From assembly GCA_964244725.1 (NCBI GenBank), contig CAXTJQ010000016.1, forward strand, positions 1-64,000: 64,000 nucleotides of DNA, read 5' to 3'. Below the pieces are notes generated by a model that was not told the DNA's origin, ran no database searches, and saw only the letters and a list, made by a program, of their open reading frames with translations. Shown piece after piece: positions 25,859 to 34,227 of the stretch (position 1 is its first letter; each line of letters begins with the position of its first letter). The stretch comes from Kumtagia sp964244725. Its GTDB lineage: Bacteria; Pseudomonadota; Alphaproteobacteria; Rhizobiales; Rhizobiaceae. The position numbers and the translations under genes are program-made.

Positions 25859-27523
25859 CACACCCGCAGGGAGCCTGAACGCAAGGCGGTCGAGGATCGC
25901 AAGCAGCGCGACCACGACGACGATCGTCGACACGGCGATCGCGGCGGCCAGCGTGCTCAGCCCCGCCTCCTCCAGACTGAAAAGGACGACGCCAAGCGTC
26001 TCATGGCCGCTCGACCAAAGCAGCGCCGACACCGTCAACTCGTTGAAAGCGCTCATGAAGACGAGTAAGCCGCCGGCCAACGCGGCAGGCGCCGCAAGAG
26101 GGAACGTGATCGTCAGCAGACGCCGGACCGGGCCGGCGCCCGAACTTGCCGCCGCCTCGTCCAGGTCGTGCGGGATCTGCTCGACCGCCGTCGCTGCCGG
26201 CTTCAGGGCCAATGTCAGGAAGCGCATGCAATAGGCGATGAGGATGATCCAGGCGGTTGCGTAGAGGCTGCCGATCAGCGGCAGGGGGCGCAGGAAAAGA
26301 AGGATGCAAGCGATGGCCAGCACAATCCCCGGCATTGCGTAGGGCAGTTCGACGGCGCCAAGCAGCAAGCGCCTCGTGTGCCGGCCGAAATGCCTGAGAC
26401 CCACCGCCATCGGAACCGAACCGAGTGCGAGGATGAACGCGGCGCCGCCAGCCAGAAGTGTCGAGTTCCGGAACGCGCGGATGGTCGAGGCCTGGCGTGT
26501 CAGGACCTCGGTGAAATTGGCGAGGGTCGCGGTTTCCATGGTCAGTCGCACGCCGAATGTCGGAACCATGGCGGTTGCGAGCAGCGCCAGGAACGGGACG
26601 ATCAGGATCGCCGAGACGACGAGCCAGGCAAGCCATGACGCAGGCCCGCGAAAGCGGCCGAGCGCGAAGCGTGTTGGCGCTCCAGCCGTATAGCGCGCCG
26701 CGTGTCCGCGAGTCGCCACGGCCTGCGCCGCGACGCCGCAAAGCGCCAGCATGCCGATCAGCACCGAGAGCGCAGCCATCTGCGGCAGGAGACCGGGTCC
26801 GAAACTCGCCATCTGTTGGTAGATCAGGGTCGGCAGGGTAAGGTAGTTTACCGGCATGCCGAGCAGGGCCGGGATGCCGAAATTGCCGATGCCGGAAACG
26901 AAGGCAAGCGAGGCGGCAGCCACGAGATGCGGCCGCATCAGCGGCAGGACGATCGTGCCGAGTGTGCGAAACGCGTCGGAGCCGGAAACGCGCGCGGCTT
27001 CGACGAGGTCGCGCGGGATGCGCGAGAGGCCCGTGCGCAGGGTGATGAATACGATCGGCGCATGCTGGACGCCATAGAGGAGAATGATGCCGCCCCGGCC
27101 CAGTAGGGGATTTGCCGTCCCCGGGGGCGGCGCGATCCCGACCGCGCCCAGCAGCGGGCTTGAGGGCCCAAAAAGATGCAGCCACGAAAGCGCGGTGACT
27201 TGTGGCGCAATCATCAAAGGCAGCAGGAGGAGAAAGCCGATCGTTCTGCGCCCGGCGAGGTCGGTCATCGCCACGACGACGGCGAACGGCGCGCCAATCA
27301 TGAGCGCCAGAACCGCGCCGAAGAATGCCGTGTCCAACGTATGCCACATCGCGCGCAGCGAAGCGGGCGTGGCGAGACGGTCCGCAAATCCGCCGAGATC
27401 GAGGTCGCCGCCGGGCGCCATCGCCGCCAGGACCAGACGCGCCATAGGCAGCAGGCTGAGCAATGCGACGACTGTCAACAAGGCGACGGCCGATGGCCGG
27501 ATGCCGGGCGTCGCCTTTCCCAT
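25844..27523 (-). CDS. FbpB-type fused two-domain ABC permease
   Basis: A 559-residue membrane protein with two BPD_transp_1 domains and about twelve membrane segments. The EAA-type loops are VEAARVSGSDAFRTLGTIVLP in the first half (shortened here to its core EAARVSGSDAF) and LDEAAASSGAGPVRRLL in the second. Such fused permeases pair with FbpA/AepX-like binding proteins and FbpC-like ATPases. It lies 84 bases downstream of the binding-protein gene in the same direction. A small TTCGCG/CGCGAA hairpin (27536-27551) sits in that gap. Confidence 0.85.
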   Translation of the reverse strand: MGKATPGIRPSAVALLTVVALLSLLPMARLVLAAMAPGGDLDLGGFADRLATPASLRAMWHTLDTAFFGAVLALMIGAPFAVVVAMTDLAGRRTIGFLLLLPLMIAPQVTALSWLHLFGPSSPLLGAVGIAPPPGTANPLLGRGGIILLYGVQHAPIVFITLRTGLSRIPRDLVEAARVSGSDAFRTLGTIVLPLMRPHLVAAASLAFVSGIGNFGIPALLGMPVNYLTLPTLIYQQMASFGPGLLPQMAALSVLIGMLALCGVAAQAVATRGHAARYTAGAPTRFALGRFRGPASWLAWLVVSAILIVPFLALLATAMVPTFGVRLTMETATLANFTEVLTRQASTIRAFRNSTLLAGGAAFILALGSVPMAVGLRHFGRHTRRLLLGAVELPYAMPGIVLAIACILLFLRPLPLIGSLYATAWIILIAYCMRFLTLALKPAATAVEQIPHDLDEAAASSGAGPVRRLLTITFPLAAPAALAGGLLVFMSAFNELTVSALLWSSGHETLGVVLFSLEEAGLSTLAAAIAVSTIVVVVALLAILDRLAFRLPAGVLPWR

Positions 27524-27535
27524 CGCCGGGCGCTT

Positions 27536-27551
27536 TCGCGGTGGCGCGAAG
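27536..27551. other. Small stem-loop between binding-protein and permease genes
   Basis: TTCGCG and CGCGAA pair around a four-base loop, 57 bases after the binding-protein stop on the minus strand. It is weaker than the other hairpins that follow binding-protein genes in this window. Confidence 0.3.
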
Positions 27552-27607
27552 GTCTGGCGTCCTGGGAGGGACTGCTGGACTGCTCTTCCCCCGTTGGACG
27601 CGAGAGC

Positions 27608-28579
27608 CTATTGGCCCATCATCTCGCTGAACTTTTCCTTGTTCGCAGCGTCGTCTGCAAGCGCTTTGGCTGCGTCGTAGCTGAGCACATTGATCGTCGA
27701 GCGATCCGGATAGCCGGCCGGCATGCCGGCATCGGCGCGGGCCGGGATATAGCCTTGCGATACGGCGAGCTGCTGGCCGTCCGGCGACAGCAGGAAGTCG
27801 ATAAAGGCCTTCGCCGCTTCCGGGTTCTTCGCGGAGGCGAGCATGGCGACCGGTTCGGTCACCGCCGAGACGCCTTCCTTGGGGAACACGAATTCGACCG
27901 GCGCGCCCTTTACCTTTTCGCGGATCGGCATGTAGTCGACGATCATGCCGAACAGCTTGTCGCCGCCGCTGACCGCCTTGAGGATATCGCCGTTGCCGCC
28001 CGCGGCCTGCGCGCCATTTGCCGCAAGCCCGGCGTAGTAGTCCCAGCCTTGGGTCAGATTGCCGGCGAGCGTCACAGTATGGATCATCGCCGCTCCCGAA
28101 GTCAGCGGGCTGGGCAGGGCGACGAGCCCCTTGGCTTCCGGCCTCGTCAGGTCGAACCAACTCGTCGGCACGAACGGCGCGGATTTGTTGTAGACGATGC
28201 CGGTCGTGATCAGCTTGGTCGAGAAATAGGTCCTGTCGGCGTCGACGAGGCTAGCGTCGATCGCCGAGACATCCGCCTGCGGGTAGGCGCCGAGCAGGCC
28301 CTCCTTCTTCAGGCCTTCCATCGTCACGACATCGGCGATCAGCAGCACGTCCGGCTGAGGCTGGCCCGCTTCGATTTCGGCGCGCAGCTTGGCGAGAATT
28401 TTCGGCGTGCCGTCGCGGACCCACTCGACCGTGACGCCCGGATTCTTCGCCATGAAGGCGTCGGCGGTCTGCTGCGCGTCGGTGTTCGGCTGGCTGGTAT
28501 AAAGCATGAGCTTGCCTTCGGCGGCGGCGGCCTGGGCGACGCCGGCGGCGATGAGAAGACTGGCGAGAAGAACACGCAT
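27608..28579 (-). CDS. Periplasmic substrate-binding protein, family 1/FbpA-AepX-like, Pho-regulated
   Basis: A 323-residue protein with a clear signal peptide (cleavage near residue 20, AAAAEG) and the family-1 binding fold (KLMLYTSQPNTDAQQTADAF, VEWVRDGTPKILAKL, ADVVTMEGLKKEGLL). It is the receptor of the permease/ATPase pair downstream. A strong Pho-box-like sequence on the same strand lies 68 bases ahead of the start, so induction under phosphate starvation is likely. Candidate ligands are phosphonates such as 2-aminoethylphosphonate, phosphate esters or iron; none can be fixed from sequence. Confidence 0.82.
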   Translation of the reverse strand: MRVLLASLLIAAGVAQAAAAEGKLMLYTSQPNTDAQQTADAFMAKNPGVTVEWVRDGTPKILAKLRAEIEAGQPQPDVLLIADVVTMEGLKKEGLLGAYPQADVSAIDASLVDADRTYFSTKLITTGIVYNKSAPFVPTSWFDLTRPEAKGLVALPSPLTSGAAMIHTVTLAGNLTQGWDYYAGLAANGAQAAGGNGDILKAVSGGDKLFGMIVDYMPIREKVKGAPVEFVFPKEGVSAVTEPVAMLASAKNPEAAKAFIDFLLSPDGQQLAVSQGYIPARADAGMPAGYPDRSTINVLSYDAAKALADDAANKEKFSEMMGQ

Positions 28580-28646
28580 CGGAACCTCGTTCGTTCGAGA
28601 AAGGCCGGCATGCGACCATCATCCACGTAGCCCCTATCCCCGCCGC

Positions 28647-28664
28647 GTGACCGTTCCGTGACAG
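28647..28664 (-). promoter_or_regulatory. Pho box for the substrate-binding-protein operon
   Basis: On the minus strand the sequence is CTGTCAC-GGAA-CGGTCAC: two seven-base half-sites with an 11-base period, the PhoB pattern CTGTCAT-N4-CTGTCAT of alphaproteobacteria. It precedes the gene starting at 28579 by 68 bases. Motif seen; PhoB binding inferred. Confidence 0.65.
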
Positions 28665-28714
28665 TATTTTACACGCCTGGAACCGCGAGATCCTTGGCCG
28701 CGATCGGTCTCGCG

Positions 28715-28732
28715 CTGTCATGCGATCGTCAC
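28715..28732 (+). promoter_or_regulatory. Pho box for the phytase-like esterase gene
   Basis: CTGTCAT-GCGA-TCGTCAC has a perfect first half-site and a weaker second one at the correct 11-base spacing. TTAGAA, about ten bases downstream, may serve as the -10. It lies 44 bases ahead of ATG 28776 and is divergent from the Pho box at 28647. Confidence 0.55.
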
Positions 28733-28775
28733 GCTCGCTCGGTTAGAAAACCGCTTCGCATCGTATGAGGATATC

Positions 28776-30965
28776 ATGTTCAGCAAAGCTCTCGCAGGGT
28801 CGCTCGCCGCCTCGCTTCTCGCCGCCACGTCCCTGTCTGCTTCGGCTGCACCGCTGTTCGATCGGATCGCCACGATGATGGTGCGCGACAACCTCCCCGG
28901 TGAGCTGGCGGCCGACAAGGACAAGCAGGCCGTGGCAGAGATCGTTTCGGCCAGCGAAGACGGTATGACGCTTGTCTACACCGACGCGCCGGGGGAGCGC
29001 GTGGGCGTGATCGATCTCGCCGATCCCGCCAAGCCGAAGCCGGCGGGCGTGGTTGCCGTCGGCGGCGAGCCCACGTCGGTGAAGATTGTCGGCAACATGG
29101 CCTACGTGGCCGTCGATACGTCGAAAAGCTTTACCGAACCGACCGGCAAACTCGTCGCGATCGACCTCGCCATAAAGGCGATCGCCAAGGAATGCGAACT
29201 GCCGGGCCAGCCCGATTCGGTCGCCGCGAGCCGCGACGGCGGCTTCCTGGCGATCGCTATGGAAAACCAGCGCGACGAAGAGGTCAACGACGGCGCCATC
29301 CCGCAATTGCCGGCCGGCAGCCTGGTCACCGTATCGCTCGCCCGCGGCCTCGACTGCGCGAACATCAAGACGATCGCGATGACGGGTCTTTCGTCCGTCG
29401 CGGGCGACGATCCCGAGCCGGAATTCGTTGACATCAACGAGGCCGGCGAGATCGTGGTGACGCTTCAGGAAAACAACGCGATCGTCATCGTCGATGGCGC
29501 AACTGACAGCGTGAGGGGTCATTTCGACGCGGGAAGCGTCAGCCTCGATCACGTCGACACCAAGAAGGACGGCAAGATCGACCTCAGCGGATCGGTCAAG
29601 GACATGCCGCGCGAGCCGGACGGCGTCGCCTGGCTCGGCGCCGACCGGATCGTCACCGCCAACGAGGGCGACTGGCAAGGAGGCACGCGCGGCTTCACCA
29701 TTTTCAATCGGGACGGATCGGTCGCGTTCGACGCCGGTAATAGCCTCGAGCATGAGATCGTGGCGCTCGGCCACTACCCCGAAAAGCGCAACAAGAAGGG
29801 AATCGAGATCGAGGGCGTCGCCACCGGCATGTTCGACGGTCAGGGGTTGATTTTCGCTGGCTCCGAGCGCGCCTCGGTGGTGGCGGTGTACAAGGACGCC
29901 GGCGAGACGACAGAATTGCTGCAGATACTGCCCGGCGGCATCGGCCCAGAGGGCCTTCTGGCCATCCCCAAGCGCGGCCTGCTGGTGACTGCGACCGAAA
30001 CCGATCTGACGGCCGATGGCGGCATTGGCGGGCAGGTGGTGATCTACCAGCGCGCCGAGCGCGAGGCGCCCGCCTACCCGACGATCCGCTCGCAGGCTGG
30101 CGACGACGGCCTGCCGATCGCCTGGGGAGCGCTGTCGGGGCTCGTAGCCGATCCCGCGACGCCGGCCAAGCTCTACGCGGTGACCGACAGCATTTACGGA
30201 TCCGCGCCACGCATCCTGACCATCGATGCGACCGCCAAGCCGGCGATGATCACCGCCGAGATGACCGTGACCCGCGATGGCGCGACGGCGGAGAATCTCG
30301 ATCTCGAAGGCATCGCCATCAACCCTGACGGCGGTTTCTGGCTGGCCTCGGAAGGCAACGCCAAGGATCGCAAGAATTTGCTGCTGCAGGTCGACGCAAA
30401 AGGCGCGATCATGAAGGAAATCGGGCTTCCAGCCGATATAGAGGCGACGGCAACCTCGTCCGGCTACGAAGGCGTGACGGTCATCGGCACCGGCGACGCG
30501 ACGACAGTCTGGCTTGCCCAGCAGCGCCCGTGGAAGGGCGATGGCGACAGCGAGGTGAAGCTGCTGGCCTACAATCCGGCGAGCGGCGAATGGGGAGCGG
30601 TGCGCTATCCGCTCGAGCCGAAAGGCAAGGGCTGGGTCGGCCTGTCGGAAATCACCGCCGCCGGCGACCGCGTGATCCTGATCGAGCGCGACAACCAGTT
30701 CGGCGCCGCGGCCGTCGTGAAGCGCCTCTATGCGGTCCCGGTGGCCGATTTGAAGCCCGCGACGATCGGGGGCGACCTGCCGATCGTGGCAAAGACAGTG
30801 CTGCACGATCTCCTTCCAGACCTGCGCGCGCCGAAAGGATATGTCCTCGACAAGGTCGAGGGATTTTCGATCGACGCGGCGGGCGACGCTTTCGCGGTGA
30901 CCGACAATGACGGCGTCGACGGATCGTCCGGCGAGACGCAGTTCATACGGCTCGGAAAGCTGTAG
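28776..30965 (+). CDS. Secreted phytase-like esterase with LVIVD beta-propeller N-terminus
   Basis: A 729-residue protein with a signal peptide (cleavage near residue 25, SASAAP). The N-terminal half holds beta-propeller segments with YVAVDTSK and VAASRDGGFLAIAMEN-type blades. The C-terminal part (from about residue 440) matches the 'esterase-like activity of phytase' domain: GALSGLVADPATP, LDLEGIAINPDGGFWLASEG, GYEGVTVIG, and a final DKVEGFSIDAAGDAFAVTDN. It is expected in the periplasm, releasing phosphate or substrate for the divergent importer. The Pho-box-like element at 28715 supports a phosphorus-acquisition role. Exact substrate unknown. Confidence 0.75.
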   Translation: MFSKALAGSLAASLLAATSLSASAAPLFDRIATMMVRDNLPGELAADKDKQAVAEIVSASEDGMTLVYTDAPGERVGVIDLADPAKPKPAGVVAVGGEPTSVKIVGNMAYVAVDTSKSFTEPTGKLVAIDLAIKAIAKECELPGQPDSVAASRDGGFLAIAMENQRDEEVNDGAIPQLPAGSLVTVSLARGLDCANIKTIAMTGLSSVAGDDPEPEFVDINEAGEIVVTLQENNAIVIVDGATDSVRGHFDAGSVSLDHVDTKKDGKIDLSGSVKDMPREPDGVAWLGADRIVTANEGDWQGGTRGFTIFNRDGSVAFDAGNSLEHEIVALGHYPEKRNKKGIEIEGVATGMFDGQGLIFAGSERASVVAVYKDAGETTELLQILPGGIGPEGLLAIPKRGLLVTATETDLTADGGIGGQVVIYQRAEREAPAYPTIRSQAGDDGLPIAWGALSGLVADPATPAKLYAVTDSIYGSAPRILTIDATAKPAMITAEMTVTRDGATAENLDLEGIAINPDGGFWLASEGNAKDRKNLLLQVDAKGAIMKEIGLPADIEATATSSGYEGVTVIGTGDATTVWLAQQRPWKGDGDSEVKLLAYNPASGEWGAVRYPLEPKGKGWVGLSEITAAGDRVILIERDNQFGAAAVVKRLYAVPVADLKPATIGGDLPIVAKTVLHDLLPDLRAPKGYVLDKVEGFSIDAAGDAFAVTDNDGVDGSSGETQFIRLGKL

Positions 30966-31027
30966 GCCGCCGCAGATTTGAACGGTTAGCGGTTTCGGCG
31001 CGACGCACCCTGCGGTACGAATTGCGG

Positions 31028-32395
31028 ATGCGGTGTGATCCGATGCGCGCGTCCGAACCGTCCGGCGAAGGAGACGTGAATACGAGCGCGGCCCGCGCCG
31101 GCTGGATCGCGGGGCGCGATGGCGACGCCCGAGCCTGGCTCGAACGCGACGAGGCGGTGTTCTTTCGCCAAGCGCTTTCGACGCCCTGCCTCGACGCCTT
31201 GGCCGGCGCGCGCGGGCCCTTCATTTTCGACATCGCGGGCAAACCCATTCTCGACTTTCACGGCAACTCCGTCCATCAGGTCGGTCACGGCCATCCGCGC
31301 GTCGTTGCAGCCGTCGAGGAAGTGCTGGCGGTCCTCCCGTTTTCGCCGCGAAGGTTCACCAATTCCTTCGCGGTCGAATTGGCGGAAAGGCTGGTTGGGC
31401 TTTCGCCGATAAAGCCCGCGAAGGTGCTCTTCACGCCAAGCGGCGCCGCAGCCGTCTCGATGGCGCTGAAGCTGGCGCGCCACGCGACCGGGCGCCACAA
31501 GACGATTTCGATGTGGGACGCGTTTCACGGCGCCAATCTCGACACGATTTCGGTCGGCGGGGAGGCGATCTTCCGGCGTGGGGCCGGTCCGTTGCTGCCG
31601 GGCGCCGAACATGTGCCGCCGCCGTCGATGGCGGCCCGGTTCTTCGGGGAGGAAGGCCTGGCGCATCTCCGCCTCGCCGACTACATCGACTACATGCTTT
31701 CGGTTCAGGGCGATGTCGCCGCCGTGATTGCCGAACCGGTGCGGTGGACCACGCTCGAGGCGCCGCCTCCCGATTTTTGGCCGCATGTCCGCGAAAGCTG
31801 CACGCGGCATGGCGCGCTGCTGATCTTCGACGAGATACCGAGTTGCCTCGGCAGAACCGGCGAGATGTTCGCCACGGCGCTCACCAACGCTACGCCCGAC
31901 ATTTTGGTCATCGGCAAGGGCCTCGGCGGCGGCGTCTTCCCGATGGCGGCGATGATCGCGCGCGCCGACCTGGACATGGTCTCCGATGGAGCGCTCGGAC
32001 ATTACACGCATGAGAAATCGCCGGTGGGTTCGGCGGCGGCGCTTGCCGTCCTGGACATCATTGCGGAAGACGATTTGCTGGCGCGCTCCCGCCGGCTTGG
32101 AGCAACCGCGCTGGACCGGCTCGATGCGATCGCCCAACGCTCGCCCATCCTCGCCGGGACGCGCGGCCTCGGGCTTTCGATGGCTGTCGACGTGGCTGCG
32201 GCCGGATCGCGTCGCGAGTGGCAAGTGGCCGATTCAATCCTTTACCAGGCCCTCGATGATGGATTGAGTTTCAAGGTCGGCAACGGCCGGTCGGTCATTC
32301 TCACGCCGCCGCTGACCATATCGGAGGCGGAGATCGATTCCGCCCTTTCGATTTTCGAAACAGCGGTCAACGTGGTGGCTGGCCAGATTGCGTGA
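31028..32395 (+). CDS. Class III aminotransferase-fold PLP enzyme, possibly PbfA (1-hydroxy-2-aminoethylphosphonate ammonia-lyase)
   Basis: A fold-type I PLP enzyme of about 455 residues. The PLP Lys is Lys297 (VIGKGLGGGVFPM), the ring-nitrogen Asp is in LLIFDEIPSCLGRTGEMF, and FHGNSVHQVGHGHPRV lies near residue 80. The HGNSVHQVGHGHP motif resembles what I recall of PbfA, a phosphonate-breakdown lyase of this family; that recall is not verified. Context supports it: the gene sits 56 bases after the Pho-controlled esterase gene and converges on the C-P lyase operon, overlapping its last gene by 29 bases. Starts at ATG 31028, ATG 31043 and GTG 31076 are all possible. A plain omega-aminotransferase remains an alternative. 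Confidence 0.65.
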   Translation: MRCDPMRASEPSGEGDVNTSAARAGWIAGRDGDARAWLERDEAVFFRQALSTPCLDALAGARGPFIFDIAGKPILDFHGNSVHQVGHGHPRVVAAVEEVLAVLPFSPRRFTNSFAVELAERLVGLSPIKPAKVLFTPSGAAAVSMALKLARHATGRHKTISMWDAFHGANLDTISVGGEAIFRRGAGPLLPGAEHVPPPSMAARFFGEEGLAHLRLADYIDYMLSVQGDVAAVIAEPVRWTTLEAPPPDFWPHVRESCTRHGALLIFDEIPSCLGRTGEMFATALTNATPDILVIGKGLGGGVFPMAAMIARADLDMVSDGALGHYTHEKSPVGSAAALAVLDIIAEDDLLARSRRLGATALDRLDAIAQRSPILAGTRGLGLSMAVDVAAAGSRREWQVADSILYQALDDGLSFKVGNGRSVILTPPLTISEAEIDSALSIFETAVNVVAGQIA

Positions 32396-33104
32396 GCGGG
32401 CTACTCACTGATGGTCGAAATTGCCGATACGCCAGCACCGTGAAATCCGCGCCCTGCGCGGGCTCGACGAACAGGCCAAGGCCGGCGATCTCGAGCGGAC
32501 GGCGCAGCACCGGCGTGAAGCGTTGCGTCAGAATATCCCGCACCGCGCCGACCTGCGCCTCGCCGATCCGGCCGGTGAGCGTCATGTGGAATTGGAAGTC
32601 CGCGAAGACATGGGGATAGCCCCAGGTCAACAAATTGTCGCGTTCCGAAGTGGAGAGCCGTTCGGGACGCCGGCGCGCGATGTCGGCTTCGCTCAGCGGC
32701 GCGCGGAACGGCTCGAAGGCACGAACCGCGTCGTCGGCCAGCGCATTCAATGCGGGGCAGGGGTCGCGCGGCGCCAGCGCGAAAAAGCCGTCGATCCTGT
32801 GCAGAACGATCTCAGGGATTTCGAAGGCTGGCCGGCTGGCGCAAAAGGAATCGAAAGCGGAGATGAGCGACGCTTCGGTTGCAAACCCGGCAAGACGGAA
32901 CGGCGCTTTCAAAGTGGCGTGAAATCCATAACGTCGCGGATCGGAAACCATCTGCCCCATGACCGCATCGGCCATGCCGTCGACCGGCAAAGCCGCACGG
33001 TCCATGCCGCTGAACGCATCGCGGCCGAGCCACCGCGCGGCGAGGTCGGTCAACTGGGCGTCGGGCGGCGGGGTGAAATAGATGGCATAGCGCATGGGCT
33101 TCAA
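32367..33104 (-). CDS. DUF1045 phosphonate-operon protein, 2H-phosphoesterase-like
   Basis: A 245-residue protein of the family found only with phn operons (DUF1045). Two HxT motifs typical of 2H phosphoesterases are present: YGFHATLKAPF (about residue 60) and FQFHMTLTG (about residue 178). No phnP is seen in this locus, so this protein may open the 5-phosphoribosyl cyclic phosphate made by C-P lyase (inference). It overlaps the MOSC gene by four bases and ends inside the convergent aminotransferase gene. ATG 33095 is an alternative start. Confidence 0.75.
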   Translation of the reverse strand: MKPMRYAIYFTPPPDAQLTDLAARWLGRDAFSGMDRAALPVDGMADAVMGQMVSDPRRYGFHATLKAPFRLAGFATEASLISAFDSFCASRPAFEIPEIVLHRIDGFFALAPRDPCPALNALADDAVRAFEPFRAPLSEADIARRRPERLSTSERDNLLTWGYPHVFADFQFHMTLTGRIGEAQVGAVRDILTQRFTPVLRRPLEIAGLGLFVEPAQGADFTVLAYRQFRPSVSSPLTQSGQPPR

Positions 33105-33643
33105 ACGCGCTCCAGCTTGCGATGCGGCTCGGCAGGGAAGGTTGGGGCGATCGGATCGCCGGGCATCAGTCGCCCACCCTTCAGCACGATGGCCATGATG
33201 CCCGCCTTGAGCACGAGGCCCCCCGCCGCGTCGCGATCCAGCACCGCGGCGGTCAGGCCCTGCTGATAGCCGTCGAGCTGCGAGCAGGGGTTGCGAAGCC
33301 CGGTGACCTCGACGATCGCCTCCGCGCCGAGGTGCAGCCGCGTACCCGTTGGCAGGGCGAGCAGGTCGATGCCGCGCGTGAGAACGTTCTCACCCATCGT
33401 TCCCGCTTCGATCCGGAAGCCCCGCGCGCGCAATTCGTCGTGAAGCTCGGAGTTGACCAGATGGACCTGGCGAAGGTTCGGCTGGGTCGGATCGACCCTG
33501 ACCCGGGAGCGGTGCTTCACTGTCACGCCGGCATGCGCATCGCCCTCGACGCCGAGACCGGCCACGAGTTCGATCGCGGAAACGGAGACCTTCGAAAAGC
33601 GATGGCTGAGGCTCTTGCAGACGGCAACGACGGACGCCGTCAT
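33101..33643 (-). CDS. MOSC domain protein of the phn operon
   Basis: A 180-residue single MOSC domain (MoCo sulfurase C-terminal type), with the conserved Cys in GLRNPCSQLDGYQQGL, TMGENVLTRGIDL and an N-terminal GVEGDAHAGVTVKHRS. MOSC proteins handle sulfur or molybdenum-cofactor-like ligands; what it does in phosphonate catabolism is unknown. It overlaps phnN upstream and DUF1045 downstream by four bases each, so it is an integral member of the operon. Confidence 0.8.
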   Translation of the reverse strand: MTASVVAVCKSLSHRFSKVSVSAIELVAGLGVEGDAHAGVTVKHRSRVRVDPTQPNLRQVHLVNSELHDELRARGFRIEAGTMGENVLTRGIDLLALPTGTRLHLGAEAIVEVTGLRNPCSQLDGYQQGLTAAVLDRDAAGGLVLKAGIMAIVLKGGRLMPGDPIAPTFPAEPHRKLERV

Positions 33644-34227
33644 GACGGATGGCGCTCCGTCGCGACGGCACGGCCGGTCCGGTCGCCGGCAAGCCCCCGC
33701 AGCAGCCCAACGAGCGTTGCGATGTGAGCGTGAACATCGCCGATATTCTCGATCACCAGATCGACATCGCCCGGCGCCCTGATCGCCTCGCGCTCGAGGC
33801 GCGCGTCGACCGCCGCGGCATCTTCGCGCCCGCGGCCGAGCAGCCTTTCGCGCAGGACGGCTTTCGGCGCGACCACCAACACGACGCGCACCGTTTCAAA
33901 GCGTTGGCGCGCATCGGCTATGGCGCTCCGCGACAGATTGCACACGACGACGCAATGCCGGCCGAGGGATTCGATCGCGTCTCCGGGTATCGCGTAGCCC
34001 AGGCCATGGGCCGACCAGCAGAGCGCGAAGCGATCTTCACCTTGCATCTGGCGAAACGCCTCGGGCGAAATCGTGTCGTGATCCTCCGCGCTCGTCGATT
34101 GCCGGGTGACGATGCGGCGCGGGAAGGAGAAGCGGTCGTCCGAGGCGAGGGCACGCCGCGCGCCGTCGATGAGCGTATCCTTGCCGGCGCCGCTCGGGCC
34201 AACGACGCAGACGAAAACGCCGCTCAT
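33640..34227 (-). CDS. phnN: Ribose 1,5-bisphosphate phosphokinase
   Basis: A 195-residue guanylate-kinase-like P-loop enzyme (GPSGAGKDTLIDGARRAL, about residues 11-28) that converts ribose 1,5-bisphosphate to PRPP, the salvage end of the C-P lyase pathway. The ATG at 34227 overlaps the phnM stop; an upstream in-frame start at 34251 lies within phnM and is less likely. Confidence 0.87.
   Translation of the reverse strand: MSGVFVCVVGPSGAGKDTLIDGARRALASDDRFSFPRRIVTRQSTSAEDHDTISPEAFRQMQGEDRFALCWSAHGLGYAIPGDAIESLGRHCVVVCNLSRSAIADARQRFETVRVVLVVAPKAVLRERLLGRGREDAAAVDARLEREAIRAPGDVDLVIENIGDVHAHIATLVGLLRGLAGDRTGRAVATERHPS

Noticed and set aside
26001..28160. Long minus-strand frame overlapping the permease and binding-protein genes
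   Set aside because: Arg/Pro/Gly-rich translation from an alternative frame of GC-rich DNA; both overlapped genes have strong family motifs.
28743..30806. Very long minus-strand open frame opposite the phytase-like gene (about 687 codons)
   Set aside because: It is the antisense shadow of a plus-strand gene with signal peptide and recognisable domains; the translation is low-complexity Asp/Arg/His-rich with no family features.
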